Source: Akkermansia sp. N21116 (lineage in GTDB: Bacteria > Verrucomicrobiota > Verrucomicrobiia > Verrucomicrobiales > Akkermansiaceae). Taken from it: 64,000 nucleotides of DNA. The position numbers and the translations under genes are program-made. Below, in pieces: positions 38,004-47,995 of this stretch. Numbering within the stretch: the stretch's first letter is position 1; the number at the start of each line of letters is the position of its first letter. The notes under the pieces were generated by a model. The model was not told where the DNA came from and ran no database searches. It saw only the letters and a program-made list of their open reading frames with translations. The DNA lies in assembly GCF_029854705.2 (NCBI RefSeq), contig NZ_CP139035.1:1240001-1304000 (forward strand). Direction: 5' to 3'.

Positions 38004-38753
38004 TCAGGTACGTTGTTTGGCCTGATTGGCGACGGCTTCCATGAGTTGGCGGATTTCTTCCGGGTCTCCCAGGAAGTAATCGTTGACCGGGTTCAGATTA
38101 TAGTCGAATTCGAAGACATAGGGGATCCCTGTGGGGAGGTTGAGATGGACGATTTCCTCATCGGAGATGTGTTTCAGGTGTTTGATGATGCCCCGGAGAC
38201 TGTTGCCGTGGGCGACGACGAGGATTTGATTGTGATTTTTCAGCGAGGGGAGAATGGTCTCGCTCCAATAGGGAAGAATGCGGGCAATGGTATCTTTTAG
38301 GGATTCCGTGGCGGGGAGTTGCATCGGCGCTACTCCGCTATAGCGGATGTCATGCATCGGATGGCGAGGATCGGCCTCTGTCAGAGCCGGGGGGGCGATG
38401 TCGTAACTTCGGCGCCAGATGAGGACTTGTTCGTCTCCGTACTGTTGTGCGGTTTCGCTTTTGTTGAGTCCCTGGAGGGATCCGTAGTGTTTTTCGTTGA
38501 GGCGCCAGTCTTTTTCGACGGGTATCCAGTCCTGGTCGAGTTTGTCCAATACGCCGTTAAGGGTTTTGACGGCTCTCTTCAAATAAGAGGTGAAAGCTTT
38601 GCCGAACAGGAACCCCTTTTTCTTCAGGAGTTCCCCCGCTCTCAAGGCTTCCCGGACTCCCTTTTCCGTGAGATCGACATCCGTCCACCCCGTAAAACGG
38701 TTTTCCCGGTTCCATACGCTTTCTCCGTGGCGCAGCAAAACGACTTTTTTCAT
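38004..38753 (-). CDS. gpmA: 2,3-bisphosphoglycerate-dependent phosphoglycerate mutase
   Basis: The 249-residue glycolytic mutase interconverts 3- and 2-phosphoglycerate. The phosphorylated histidine is H9 in [36 protein letters not shown] and [15 protein letters not shown] complete the active site. Length is as in E. coli GpmA. It leads the gpmA-ldhA pair. A 207-bp region separates it from lpxK upstream. Confidence 0.96.
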   Translation of the reverse strand: MKKVVLLRHGESVWNRENRFTGWTDVDLTEKGVREALRAGELLKKKGFLFGKAFTSYLKRAVKTLNGVLDKLDQDWIPVEKDWRLNEKHYGSLQGLNKSETAQQYGDEQVLIWRRSYDIAPPALTEADPRHPMHDIRYSGVAPMQLPATESLKDTIARILPYWSETILPSLKNHNQILVVAHGNSLRGIIKHLKHISDEEIVHLNLPTGIPYVFEFDYNLNPVNDYFLGDPEEIRQLMEAVANQAKQRT

Positions 38754-38960
38754 GACAATATAGCTTTTTAAGTAAGAGCTCTTTTAGGAGAAAATCGTTC
38801 AAGTAAAAGGGTATCACAGAGGCGAAAAAGCGAACTGTGCCGGATTCATCAATACAAATCGGGAAAAGCCTCAAGTGAAATGCTTGAGTATCTGGTCCGA
38901 TTGATTGACGGAAGGCGTTTTAATGGATTCCGTGCAGTTGCCGGAGCAGGGAGATGGGCT

Positions 38961-40154
38961 CTAGATATCCCATTCGTGCATGGGTTGAGGACCGGAGAGG
39001 GCACAAATACGGTCAATAAGTTGATCCCAGGCTTCTTTACCTTCGAGGATATCTACTTCAATGCGGAGGAAGAAGATGGGAACGTCCAGAGGGGTATCGG
39101 GCTTCTTCAGGCGGACGGCGTCTTTTTCCGTAGTGATGATCATCTGCATGTCGCGATCGGCGCAACGTTCGTAGAATTTATCCAGATCATCCTGGTCGAA
39201 CCAGTGATGGTCGGGGAATTGTTGCGTGAATTCTACTTTGGCGCCCAAGGCATGAATTAAACTTTCGAAGCTTTCCGGACGAGCGATACCGCTGAAACAG
39301 GCAACCCATGTGTCGTGGAGGGCAGAGAGGGGGAGGCGTTCTCCGGTGAAGACGTTTTCGATGTATTTGGGGGCGTGGTTACTGATGATGATGTCGGCGT
39401 CCTTGTTGTATTTCCGGATTTCACGGACGAGGTCATCCTGGGGTTTGCCGTTGCTTTTGGTAAGGATGATATAGTCGGCGCGTTTCAAACTGCTTTTGGG
39501 TTCCCTCATGGTTCCTCGTGGCAGCATGGCTCCGGTGCCGAACGGTGCTCCGCAGTCGACAAGGACGATATCGATCTCGTGACCGAGATTCAGATACTGC
39601 ATACCGTCGTCGAGAATGAGGGTGTCGCAGCCAAGATGTTCGATGGCGAACAGGCCGGATTTGACGCGGTTGCGGTCGACGAGGACAGCAACGTCGTCCA
39701 GGTTTTTGGCGAGCATAAAGGGTTCGTCCCCGGAGTAGAGAGGGGAGAGGTAGCGCGTTGTGCCGTCGCTGCAGATTTTGGGGATGTTTTCGACTTGCTT
39801 TCCTTGTTCGTCGAGCCATTTTTGCTTTTCGGTGAGGTCGGCGCTTTTATAGCCTCGGGTGAGGATGGCAATGCGTCGGCCACGGTCACGCAGGGTACGG
39901 GCGAGTAATTCGACGACGGGAGTTTTGCCGGTTCCTCCTACGGTGATATTGCCGACGCTGATGACAAGTGTGCCGAGTATGCTTTGTTTGACGATGCGTG
40001 AAGCAAAGAGTTTCAATCGCAAAATAATGACCGTGTGAAATACCCAGGAGGCGATGCGGAGAATGACCCTCATAGCCCCTGCACGGAAGCCTTTTGCCCG
40101 GCCGAAAATGACTTCGGTTCCCCATTGTTCGAATTCTTCCGAGCGAGTTTGCAT
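38961..40154 (-). CDS. lpxK: Tetraacyldisaccharide 4'-kinase LpxK
   Basis: LpxK adds the 4'-phosphate to the lipid A disaccharide at the inner membrane. The P-loop GGTGKTP lies at 73-79 after an N-terminal hydrophobic anchor and the VISVGNITV strand. [29 protein letters not shown] and [11 protein letters not shown] are further family segments. At 397 residues it is longer than E. coli LpxK (328), with an extended N-terminus (a start at M28 is possible) and insertions in the middle. It is separated from neighbours by about 140 and 207 bp. Confidence 0.94.
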   Translation of the reverse strand: MQTRSEEFEQWGTEVIFGRAKGFRAGAMRVILRIASWVFHTVIILRLKLFASRIVKQSILGTLVISVGNITVGGTGKTPVVELLARTLRDRGRRIAILTRGYKSADLTEKQKWLDEQGKQVENIPKICSDGTTRYLSPLYSGDEPFMLAKNLDDVAVLVDRNRVKSGLFAIEHLGCDTLILDDGMQYLNLGHEIDIVLVDCGAPFGTGAMLPRGTMREPKSSLKRADYIILTKSNGKPQDDLVREIRKYNKDADIIISNHAPKYIENVFTGERLPLSALHDTWVACFSGIARPESFESLIHALGAKVEFTQQFPDHHWFDQDDLDKFYERCADRDMQMIITTEKDAVRLKKPDTPLDVPIFFLRIEVDILEGKEAWDQLIDRICALSGPQPMHEWDI

Positions 40155-40297
40155 GGTCGTTGGCGTTACGTTGGCGGGCGATGTCCGTTAAGGGACATAC
40201 TACCATGATAGAGCTTGTTTTGCAAGCTGAGGTACAACTGGTACCTCCTCCTTCCGGGGGGGGAGCTGGCAGAAGGTGGTTTTTGGGGAGGATGGAA

Positions 40298-40999
40298 TCA
40301 GTAAAGGATGCGTCCGCAGTTTTCGCAGTGGGCGACTTCTTTGCCGGACTGGACTTTGAGATGGGTGCCCCGGGTGAGTTCCATGTGGCATCCGCTGCAA
40401 CGTCCCCGGTCATCCATGGAGACGATGACGGGCAGGCCTTTGCTTAAACTCATGCGTTCGTAGGTTGAGACGATGTCGGGATTGATGGAGGAGGCGATTT
40501 TGTTGCGTTCGTCAATGAGTTCCTGAAGGGCGGTCTGGGTTTTCTCTGCGGTGCGTTCGAGACGGGCGAGCTCTTCTTCGACGCTGGTGCGGACTTCTTT
40601 GTAGCGGGCGATGGTCTGGGTGGCTTTTTGCCTGGCGTTTTCGAGGGAGTCCATTAATTCGAGAGCACGGGTTTCCAGTGTATCGATGATGGATTCCGCT
40701 TTGGCAATTTCGGTGTTGAAACGTTGGTATTCGTCGTTTTTCCGGGTTTCGCCCTGCTGGATTTTCATCTTGCCGATGAGTTGGCGCTTGGTCTCGATTT
40801 CGTGTTCTGTATCGTGAATGGCCTGTTCGGTGTCGAGGACGAGTTGCTTGGCTTCTTTGGCCTTGCGTTTGAATTGTTCCAGCCGGTGGGTGATCAACTC
40901 TCTTTGTTCCGGGAGGGAAATGAGTTCCCTTTTCATACGGGTGATTTGGGTATCCTTTTCCTGAACAATGAGAAGGATTTGAAGTTCATCAGGTGTCAT
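40298..40999 (-). CDS. Coiled-coil protein with C-terminal zinc ribbon (CT398-like)
   Basis: A 233-residue soluble protein. Residues 1-170 are almost entirely charged heptad-like coiled coil (LDTEQAIHDTEHEIETKRQL and similar). The last 45 residues hold a four-cysteine zinc ribbon, CSGC then CENC. This is the architecture of the zf-RING_7/CT398-like family, widespread in bacteria, often near DNA-maintenance or lipid A genes and of unsettled function. No signal peptide. It is probably an adaptor protein. Confidence 0.85.
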   Translation of the reverse strand: MTPDELQILLIVQEKDTQITRMKRELISLPEQRELITHRLEQFKRKAKEAKQLVLDTEQAIHDTEHEIETKRQLIGKMKIQQGETRKNDEYQRFNTEIAKAESIIDTLETRALELMDSLENARQKATQTIARYKEVRTSVEEELARLERTAEKTQTALQELIDERNKIASSINPDIVSTYERMSLSKGLPVIVSMDDRGRCSGCHMELTRGTHLKVQSGKEVAHCENCGRILY

Positions 41000-41071
41000 G
41001 GTGTGTGAGTTGGGACTTGAGTTTTTATGGGCGGACTGGAGGAAGAATGCTGTCCCGAAGCCGGTGAGGGG

Positions 41072-41785
41072 TCATTTTTTCCCGGTTTTCCCATAGACTT
41101 TCATGGGAAGGCCTTTTTCGACGACTTCTCCATTCTGGTCGAGAAGGAATCCGGTGGGGATGGCAGGCGGAGAGATTTTCTGCAGAGCCGGGATTTTATT
41201 CCAGTCTTTTTTCGCGATAATGGGGAAGGGCATGTTTTCTTGTCCGCTCCATTTCTTGGCGGCTTCTTCATCATTGTCGCAACTGGCCAGGATGAGTTCC
41301 ACCTTGGGATCCTTGGCGATTTTTTCGTTATAGAGCTGGACGACTTTAGGAGCTTCGGCCCGGCAGGGAGGACACCAGCTGGCAGAAAAGAGGATGATGA
41401 AGGATTGAGCGGTTGGCTTGATTTTGCCCTGAAGGAGGGTGGATGCAGTGAGTTCCTTGCCGAGAGGTGTTGTGTTGGTCGCCTGAAGTTTGGCGATTTC
41501 CGAGGGGAATTTGCCGATGAAGTCGGCATTTTCTTCCAGCCATGTACGGTCTTCTTCACTCAATTTGTCGACGGGGAGGACGATGGCGGTTTTGCCTTTG
41601 GGTGTAATGGTGGCTGTTTTGCCGTCATAGCGGGAGACTTTTCCGGAGAAGGATTTGGAAGGATCTTCCGAGCTGGTCCAGTTGCGAACGGGATTGAAAC
41701 CGGGTGTCTGGTCTTTTCCTTGGTCTTCGGCTGAGACATGGAAGGCAAAGAGGCAGGCGAGGGCGGAGATAAAGATCTTTTTCAT
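41072..41785 (-). CDS. TlpA-like thioredoxin with N-terminal SHD1 domain
   Basis: A 237-residue exported protein. Signal peptide about 1-19; residues 42-92 match the SLA1-homology domain SHD1 (FSGKVSRYDGKTATITPKGK, then LPVDKLSEEDRTWLEEN). Residues 110-237 are a TlpA/ResA-like thioredoxin with WCPPC (C138, C141) and a cis-Pro at PPAIPTGFLLDQNG. SHD1 was first described in eukaryotic endocytosis proteins; in bacteria it is common in Planctomycetes and Verrucomicrobia, where its partner is unknown. It is likely a periplasmic thiol reductase targeted by SHD1. Confidence 0.88.
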   Translation of the reverse strand: MKKIFISALACLFAFHVSAEDQGKDQTPGFNPVRNWTSSEDPSKSFSGKVSRYDGKTATITPKGKTAIVLPVDKLSEEDRTWLEENADFIGKFPSEIAKLQATNTTPLGKELTASTLLQGKIKPTAQSFIILFSASWCPPCRAEAPKVVQLYNEKIAKDPKVELILASCDNDEEAAKKWSGQENMPFPIIAKKDWNKIPALQKISPPAIPTGFLLDQNGEVVEKGLPMKVYGKTGKK

Positions 41786-41845
41786 AAGGGCACTCTGGGT
41801 TCGTAATTTACTTATAAGGGATTAAGTGGCTCTTGTCAGTGAATT

Positions 41846-44503
41846 TCAATGTCCGGTGACGAGTTTTTCTATTTCGGAGGCGTTCATGTGGATCAAGAGT
41901 TTCTCAAGTCCTTCGCCGAAGAGGGAGTCTGCCATGCCTTGCTTGGCACGCAGGAGGTCGTCGATGCGTTCTTCGATGGTACCCCGGCAAATCAGTTTGT
42001 GGACAAGGACATTGCGATGCTGGCCGATGCGGTAGGCTCGGTCGGTGGCCTGGTTTTCGACGGCGGGGTTCCACCAGCGGTCAAAGTGGATGACGTGGGA
42101 AGCCTGGGTGAGGGTGAGGCCGGTGCCCGCGGCTTTAAGAGAGAGGACGAGGAAGGGCGGGCCTGCGTCTTGCTGGAATTGCCGGACGATTCCCTGCCGG
42201 GCGGGGATGGGAGTGCCGCCGTGGAGCAGGAGACCGTCGCGATGGAAAATGCCGGACAGAAAATCGTGCAGCGGGTCGATCATGCTGCGGAACTGGGTAA
42301 AGAGGATGAGTTTTTCCTGCCGGGTGGCAATTTGTTCGGCTAGCTGGCGCAGGCGTGTGAATTTGCCGGATTCCTCTTCGGAGAATGTTCCTGTGCCGAG
42401 GTATTGGTCGGGATGGTTGCAGATTTGTTTGAACCGGGAGAGGAAGGGAAGGATGAGTGCAAGGCGCTGGGCGGGATCGGGTTCCTCAAGGACGGCATGG
42501 AGGGCCTGGACTTCCGCATGGTAGAGGGCGGCCTGGCGGGGGGTGAGGGTGCAGTAGGCGTTGAGTTCTGTTTTGTCCGGGAGGTCGGGAACGAGGTTTT
42601 TGTCCGTTTTCATGCGGCGGAGGATGAAAGGGCGGACGAGCTTTTTGAGCGGAGTATAATCGCCGTTGAGGCGTTGCGTAAAGGTGTCGAAGTGTTTCCT
42701 GCCGCCGAGGAGGCCGGGGTTGAGGAATTCCATGAGGCTGTGGAGCTCCGCCAGGTTGTTTTCGACGGGTGTGCCGGAGAGGGCGACCCGCATGGGACTG
42801 TGGAGTTCGCGGATGGCGCGGGTACGTTGCGAGTCGCCGTTTTTGATGGCTTGGGCTTCATCAAGGACGATGGCGGGGAAGTCCAGATCGCGGAGCCATC
42901 CTGTGCGTGTGGCCATGCCGTAGCTGGTAATGGCAAGATCGGTACCGGAGAAGAAACGGGCAGGGTTGGCCGGGGCTTGCTCCGGGAGGGATGTGGAGGA
43001 GGGGTGGAGGAGGGTCGCACGGATACCGGGCGCAAAACGGGAGATTTCGTCCTGCCAGTTTCCGAGGAGGGATGCCGGAGCGATGATCAGTGGCGGGATG
43101 CCGGATGTGTTCTCATGGACGATGTGAAGAAGCCATGCGATGGCTTGGAGGGTTTTTCCGAGGCCCATGTCGTCGGCAAGACAGGCGCCGAACCCTCGTG
43201 AGGTGGTTTGGCGCAGGAAGCGGACTCCTTCTCGCTGGTAGGGGCGCAGGATAGCTTCCAGATAGCCGGGAATATCGTCGCAGTCGTCATTCTGGCCGGA
43301 GACCGGGGACGTGAGGGCGCGAAGGGCCTCCCGGAGCCCGTGGCCGGGTTGCAAGGCACAGTCGTCGTCGGGTGGGGGAAGAGGGGGGAGGGTGTCGTTG
43401 GGGCCGTTGATGAGCAGGCGGAGTCCCCGGATGAGGGGGATGCCGAGGTTGTTCATGAGACGGGTGGCCTGGCTCCATCGGTCGAGCAGGAGACGGATTT
43501 TTTCGGGGTCGGCGGCAACCCATTCTCCATGGAAACGGACGAGGCCTTCGCCCTGAGCGAGGAGTTCTTCAAGTTCTTCCTTGGAGATGGCGCGGCCACC
43601 CAGCGTGGCGGCTACGGAGAAACGGAGAAGGGAATGGACGGAGAAGGTGCGGACGGGGGATTCTTCTTCACTGCCGGCGGTGTCGGCCGTAACGGCGATT
43701 TGCAGGCGAGGAGGGGCTTTTTTCCATAGGTTGACGATGCGGACGATGATGCCGGCATTCTCCATGGAAGCGGTGTCCTGGAGAAAGGCATAGGTGCGGG
43801 CAGGCGTCCAGGCCATGGGGGAGTAGATTTCCCGGGATTCGAGGAGCTGCCGGATGAGAGGACTGGTCTCTGCCGCTTTGCGGAGGGGCTGGAGCAGGGC
43901 CAGCATGGCGCGGTGGTCTTCGGCATACAAGGTGAGGGCTGAGGCCAGCGGGAGGTGGCTGATGGCTCCTCCGGAGGAAGCCTTGTGGGCGAAGGTGGCC
44001 ATGAAGGCGAAGGGATGTTCGGCATCGTCCCGGTTTTCCGCCAGATGGAAGAATACTTTGCCAATGCGGTTCCAGGGCTCTCCCAACCCTTGCAGCCAGT
44101 CTCCGAGGCCGGAATGGCGCATGCCGGTGGCGGAGGAGATGTGGGCGGCCAGTTCCCGGTGCCAGCTTTGGAGGATGGCTACGGTGAGGTATTCGCTGCC
44201 GGGTACGGCGGGGAAGGAGTCCAGAATGCGGACGGCTTGCGGGGATGGAGGAACGAGGGCTTGCAGGGCGGCGGGATCATCGTCGGGGTTCTCCGCCAGG
44301 GCGTGAGCCAGGCGCGTCAGGGCATCCCGTACCATGGTGCGCAGGAAGAAGGCGGCCTTTCCGGCCTCCGGAGGCCAGGCGCTGGTGCCGACGGCGAGCA
44401 GACCGGAACCTGTGCCGTGGGCGAATGCTCCGGCAAAAGGTTGGGTCCTGTAGACGATGTTCCCGGTGGGCGTGATGGTGAAGTCGTCCGTATGCTCCAT
44501 CAT
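41846..44503 (-). CDS. SNF2-family DNA helicase/ATPase
   Basis: About 885 residues from the start chosen at 44503 (MMEHTDDFTITPTG); the frame is open to 44599 but that extension is low-complexity Pro/Ser. The N-terminal half contains the SNF2-associated bacterial helicase domain (RFHGEWVAADPEKIRLLLDR and the residues before it, quoted in part). The motor shows all landmarks: DDMGLGKTLQ (Walker A), LDEAQAIKN (DEAQ box), LSGTPVENNLAELHSLMEF, then SLKAAGTGLTLTQASHV and RAYRIGQHRNV of the C-terminal lobe. Such stand-alone bacterial SNF2 proteins (HepA-like) probably remodel DNA-protein complexes. No restriction, BREX or DISARM partners are nearby. Confidence 0.93.
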   Translation of the reverse strand: MMEHTDDFTITPTGNIVYRTQPFAGAFAHGTGSGLLAVGTSAWPPEAGKAAFFLRTMVRDALTRLAHALAENPDDDPAALQALVPPSPQAVRILDSFPAVPGSEYLTVAILQSWHRELAAHISSATGMRHSGLGDWLQGLGEPWNRIGKVFFHLAENRDDAEHPFAFMATFAHKASSGGAISHLPLASALTLYAEDHRAMLALLQPLRKAAETSPLIRQLLESREIYSPMAWTPARTYAFLQDTASMENAGIIVRIVNLWKKAPPRLQIAVTADTAGSEEESPVRTFSVHSLLRFSVAATLGGRAISKEELEELLAQGEGLVRFHGEWVAADPEKIRLLLDRWSQATRLMNNLGIPLIRGLRLLINGPNDTLPPLPPPDDDCALQPGHGLREALRALTSPVSGQNDDCDDIPGYLEAILRPYQREGVRFLRQTTSRGFGACLADDMGLGKTLQAIAWLLHIVHENTSGIPPLIIAPASLLGNWQDEISRFAPGIRATLLHPSSTSLPEQAPANPARFFSGTDLAITSYGMATRTGWLRDLDFPAIVLDEAQAIKNGDSQRTRAIRELHSPMRVALSGTPVENNLAELHSLMEFLNPGLLGGRKHFDTFTQRLNGDYTPLKKLVRPFILRRMKTDKNLVPDLPDKTELNAYCTLTPRQAALYHAEVQALHAVLEEPDPAQRLALILPFLSRFKQICNHPDQYLGTGTFSEEESGKFTRLRQLAEQIATRQEKLILFTQFRSMIDPLHDFLSGIFHRDGLLLHGGTPIPARQGIVRQFQQDAGPPFLVLSLKAAGTGLTLTQASHVIHFDRWWNPAVENQATDRAYRIGQHRNVLVHKLICRGTIEERIDDLLRAKQGMADSLFGEGLEKLLIHMNASEIEKLVTGH

Positions 44504-44881
44504 CTCCGTATTGTGCGCAGCGGCGCCATCCGGTCGGGGTCGACTGGCTGGAAAAACCGGATCAGGCGAAGGATCGGAGGATGGAACTTGGTGCGGCACT
44601 CATCGCAGTTTGCCTGAGGCGGACGCAGGGACAAGGATTTTTCCCGCATGCCGGCCGGAAAAAATTCCGGGGAGAAAAAGAGGGATGGATAGGAAACAAA
44701 TGTGCAGACCGAGTCAAACTCTCCCTGTCTGGATGAGGGTGCGGAGGGACAAGCAAGCGGGGGAGGACTCCCTCATCGGTACGCCTGTTCTTCAAGCTGT
44801 GTGAGGAAATCCTCCCCCGGTCAAGGGGTGGTCGGAGCAGTAGGATGATCCGTCTTGCCCGTAATTGTGAAATACCCCGGT
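44504..44881. other. Intergenic region with a large imperfect hairpin
   Basis: No convincing gene. The main structure is a hairpin with 18-nt arms at 44758-44775 and 44802-44819 (16 of 18 positions pair) and a 26-nt loop. It lies 63 bp past the outer-membrane protein stop on the minus strand. No T-tract follows, so it may stabilise or process the mRNA rather than terminate it. Confidence 0.5.
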
Positions 44882-45775
44882 TTAGAATGTGTAGGAAGCG
44901 CTGACGCCCAGGTTGACCGTGAAATTGCGGTAAACCGTTTCTTCAGCGCGCTTGCCGGCGGCGATTGCTCCGTTGCCGGCCCAGATCGTGCTGACGAACG
45001 GCGTTATCGTGACATGCTGGGACACCTTGCAGGGAAGATCCAGATTCAGGCTGAACCCCTGGGTTCCATTGGAATTCGGAGACGTGCTGTCGAAATAGCC
45101 GGACGAGGCGGTCCACTTGGCGGAAACGACGGCTGCGGCATGCGGGCAGAGGTCGAATTTGTAGCCGAGGGCGGCTTCATACCACCACCCGGACATCCAT
45201 TGGGCCGTGTACTGCAACCGGGCATCGGCGAAAAGTCCCTTGAGGGATTTGTTGCCGAATTGCCCGAAATCATAATGGACATCGAATACCAGCGAGTGTT
45301 CTTCCGGTTGATTGCTGTCGAAAATCACCGAATTGCGCTTCCCTTTCCTGTGGGTATTCAGCGCACCGGGAAGGCCGCCGTGAACGAATTGGTAACCGAG
45401 CGTCGTCGTCAGAGCGGGGTTCCAGCCTTTGCGGAGCCCGAGGAGGAACGTGCCTTCATCGCACAGGGTGCTACTGTCACGATGATGTTCAAAACTATTG
45501 GCCGTCATCCAGTCATAGCGGAGTCCGCCCACGATGGCGAAGTTGTCCTGCAGGTTGTACTGGCCGGTTATTTCGATCGGAATCACGTTATCCGTGCTGG
45601 AATCGGCGAGAACCAGCCCGCGGCTGATATACTTCGCCTCGTATCCGGCGGAAACCGTGGCCTTGAAAGCTCCGGGCTTCGCCGTGCAATAAGCCGGTAC
45701 CACGACATCGGCGGATGCGATGGAACCCATGACCGCAAGAGCGGCCGCCAAGGAAGTCAATGCAGATCGCTTCAT
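44882..45775 (-). CDS. Outer-membrane beta-barrel protein
   Basis: A 297-residue exported protein, signal peptide about 1-22. Alternating hydrophobic/aromatic strands separated by short turns run through the mature part: ATVSAGYEAKYISRGLVL, DNFAIVGGLRYDW, TTTLGYQFVHGG, ADARLQYTAQWM, YEAALGYKF. The last residue is a phenylalanine in NLGVSASYTF, the usual sorting signal of outer-membrane barrels. The start resembles TorF/MltA-interacting-type small porins ('sagY...y.srG'). Cargo is unknown. The gap to the YdcF-like gene is only 26 bp, so they may be co-transcribed. Confidence 0.78.
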   Translation of the reverse strand: MKRSALTSLAAALAVMGSIASADVVVPAYCTAKPGAFKATVSAGYEAKYISRGLVLADSSTDNVIPIEITGQYNLQDNFAIVGGLRYDWMTANSFEHHRDSSTLCDEGTFLLGLRKGWNPALTTTLGYQFVHGGLPGALNTHRKGKRNSVIFDSNQPEEHSLVFDVHYDFGQFGNKSLKGLFADARLQYTAQWMSGWWYEAALGYKFDLCPHAAAVVSAKWTASSGYFDSTSPNSNGTQGFSLNLDLPCKVSQHVTITPFVSTIWAGNGAIAAGKRAEETVYRNFTVNLGVSASYTF

Positions 45776-45801
45776 AATAGTTCCACTAATACTTGCTTTT
45801 T

Positions 45802-46749
45802 TTAGGAAATACAGAAAAATCTAGTGCATCCGCCGCATTTTTCCTTGGAAACCGTACGCTCCGGAAGCATGGGAGAAACATTTTCCTGAATCGAGGGAGG
45901 TTTCTCTTGGACAGGAGGAAGTTGCCGGAGCCCTTCGTTTTGTGGGGATGTTCCCCGGGCCCGGTATCCGAGCAGGCTGTATACGGCATTGCCTATCCAT
46001 TCATTCAGAAGCTCCTGCCACTTGAAAGCGATTTCCCAGGAGGGATAGAACGAGCGGTGGTTGAGCTGATTCGGGAAGGGTGTAATACCGACGGTATACC
46101 AGTCGGGATGCCATCCTTCGGCGGCAAAGCATCCCAGGCTCCGTTTCATGTGCGAGGCGGATGTGATGAGCAGACAATCGCGGTCGCCGATGCCCAGGGG
46201 CTTCAGCATCGCGATGGAATAAACGGCATTTTCGCGTGTATTGAGCGCTTGCGGTTCCAGCAAAAAGACATCGCGGGGAACTCCTGCTTCTTCCATGTAC
46301 TTCAGGAACAACTCCTCCTTGATGTGCCCTTCGTCCTCGGACGTGATGCTGTCGCCGGAAATCAGGATTTTTTCCACCTTGCCCATGTGATACAGCCGGA
46401 CGGCTCCCCAAAGTCGGTCCGCACATGAATTCGGGTAGAGGACTGCCCCGGTATCCGGGTTCACCATGCTGAAGCCGCCCATGACGAGGGCAGCCTTGTA
46501 GTGTTTTCCCTCCATCTCGCGCGGGTGGGCCCAGACTGCCGTCTCGCGCGCCTTGACGTAATCGAACAAAGGACGGTCCGTGAACACGAGAAACACGAAC
46601 AGGCTGCCATACAGGCAAACCCGGCTCCATCGCCTCCGCACCTTGCTTTCCTTCCGGTTCCTGAGTACCGCGAAAGCTGCCAGCAGGAGGAACATCCACG
46701 TCGTGGGGGCCAGAAAGAAATTCAGGAGTTTGGAAAGCTCGAAAAACAT
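45802..46749 (-). CDS. YdcF/ElyC-like DUF218 membrane protein
   Basis: The start at 46749 (MFFELSKLLNFFLAPTTW) gives 315 residues with two N-terminal membrane helices, followed by an extracytoplasmic DUF218 domain. Family segments are AALVMGGFSMVNPDTGAVLY, DRLWGAVRLYHMGKVEKILISG (in parts) and EPQALNTRENAVYSI. E. coli ElyC (YcbC) of this family affects envelope and lipid carrier homeostasis. Here the gene lies downstream of sugar-activation genes (40 bp) at the end of the polysaccharide region, compatible with an envelope role. Confidence 0.88.
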   Translation of the reverse strand: MFFELSKLLNFFLAPTTWMFLLLAAFAVLRNRKESKVRRRWSRVCLYGSLFVFLVFTDRPLFDYVKARETAVWAHPREMEGKHYKAALVMGGFSMVNPDTGAVLYPNSCADRLWGAVRLYHMGKVEKILISGDSITSEDEGHIKEELFLKYMEEAGVPRDVFLLEPQALNTRENAVYSIAMLKPLGIGDRDCLLITSASHMKRSLGCFAAEGWHPDWYTVGITPFPNQLNHRSFYPSWEIAFKWQELLNEWIGNAVYSLLGYRARGTSPQNEGLRQLPPVQEKPPSIQENVSPMLPERTVSKEKCGGCTRFFCIS

Positions 46750-46789
46750 ATCGTCACTTCTTGTCCGGCTCTTTAGGGGAGAGCCCGGA

Positions 46790-47962
46790 CTAAGCTTCGT
46801 AGCCCTCGGGGCATTCCTGTTCGTGTTCGTGCATGATTTGGCGGACGCAGGCCTGCATTTCCTCCATGCGGGCATCCATGTTGGCCACCAGCTTCAGCTG
46901 GGTCCTGGCGCGGGCGAGATTGTGCCCTTCGCGTTCCGTCTTGAAATAAACGTCCCCTTCGAGGTAATCCGTCAGGAAGCGGATGCCCGTTTCCAGCGTG
47001 ATCAACAGACCGGAAAACGCCAGCAGATCCGCCTCCTTCGGCGTGATGAATCCGCGGGCGGAGCGGAGGTAGCCGCGGGTCACCGCTTCAAACATCGGCA
47101 TGCGCAGGAAGGTTTTCGACAAATCTTCTTCATCTTCGGCAGCCGGGGAGGTCATCGTGCGCACCATGTCGCCGAAGTCGTAAAGCGCGCTTCCCGGCAT
47201 CACCGTGTCGAGGTCGATCACGCAGACGGCCAGATCCGTATCCTCGTCCAGCATCACATTATTGATCTTCGTATCGTTATGGACGATTCGCGTCGGAATT
47301 TCACCCTGGGCGAGGAGATCGAGGATGACGTCCACGCAGGATTCGTGAGCCCGGACAAATTCCAATTCGCGGGTGCAGGATTCCAGACGGCCTTTGGGAT
47401 TTTGGCGCGCCACCTCCATCAGCCGGTCGAAACGCCGTCGTGTGTGGTGGAAGTACGGAATCGTCTCGTGGATGTCCGCCGGATTCATGTCGCAGAGCAG
47501 TTCCTGGAAGGCTCCGAAAGCCTGGGCCGCTTCATAAGCTTGCTGCGGTGTTTCCGCGACATCATACGTGTGCGTATGCTCAATGCAATTGTAACACCGC
47601 CAGTATCCGGCGCCGGGAAGCTCCAGGTAATTTCTTCCGCCGCGGGCCGCATACAGATTCAGCGTCTGGAATTCATGGGGGCGGATCACCCTCCTCATCT
47701 TCCAGAGGATATGCCGCGTCACCTTCTCCACATTGTGCATCACATCGCGCGGCCGCGTAAACACCGCATCATTGATCCTCTGGAAAATATACCGGCTCAC
47801 CTTGCCGTTGTGGGAGGCGTATTCCGCCCTGAAGGTCATATTGATGTGTCCACTGTTGATTACATCGTGGCGCAGGAAATTCCCCTCGATGGCGAATTCA
47901 TCGCCCAGGGCTGCAATCTGGTCTCGCAAAGACGCGGTATGGAAAACGGAAGAAAGGGGCAT
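46790..47962 (-). CDS. APH-fold sugar kinase, NahK-like
   Basis: A 390-residue aminoglycoside-phosphotransferase-fold kinase. The catalytic loop is VHNDTKINNVMLD (Brenner-type HxDxxxxN) and the metal-binding aspartate is in VIDLDTVMPGSALYD. The N-terminal lobe (NSGHINMTFRAEY) and the overall length resemble bifidobacterial N-acetylhexosamine 1-kinase NahK, which salvages GlcNAc and GalNAc as 1-phosphates. It lies 33 bp after the nucleotidyltransferase-GHMP fusion, so the two may form a short sugar-activation route for glycan building. Substrate is inferred. Confidence 0.8.
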   Translation of the reverse strand: MPLSSVFHTASLRDQIAALGDEFAIEGNFLRHDVINSGHINMTFRAEYASHNGKVSRYIFQRINDAVFTRPRDVMHNVEKVTRHILWKMRRVIRPHEFQTLNLYAARGGRNYLELPGAGYWRCYNCIEHTHTYDVAETPQQAYEAAQAFGAFQELLCDMNPADIHETIPYFHHTRRRFDRLMEVARQNPKGRLESCTRELEFVRAHESCVDVILDLLAQGEIPTRIVHNDTKINNVMLDEDTDLAVCVIDLDTVMPGSALYDFGDMVRTMTSPAAEDEEDLSKTFLRMPMFEAVTRGYLRSARGFITPKEADLLAFSGLLITLETGIRFLTDYLEGDVYFKTEREGHNLARARTQLKLVANMDARMEEMQACVRQIMHEHEQECPEGYEA

Positions 47963-47995
47963 CTGGAATCAATTATTAACAAAATAAAGCGAAAA

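Noticed and set aside
40298-40999. Zinc-ribbon coiled-coil protein as a type III secretion component, as proposed for a chlamydial relative
   Set aside because: No secretion genes are in the window. The family is widespread in bacteria without such systems.
41846-44503. SNF2 helicase as part of a phage-defence system
   Set aside because: Neighbours are a thioredoxin and an outer-membrane protein. No methylase, nuclease or other defence partner is present.
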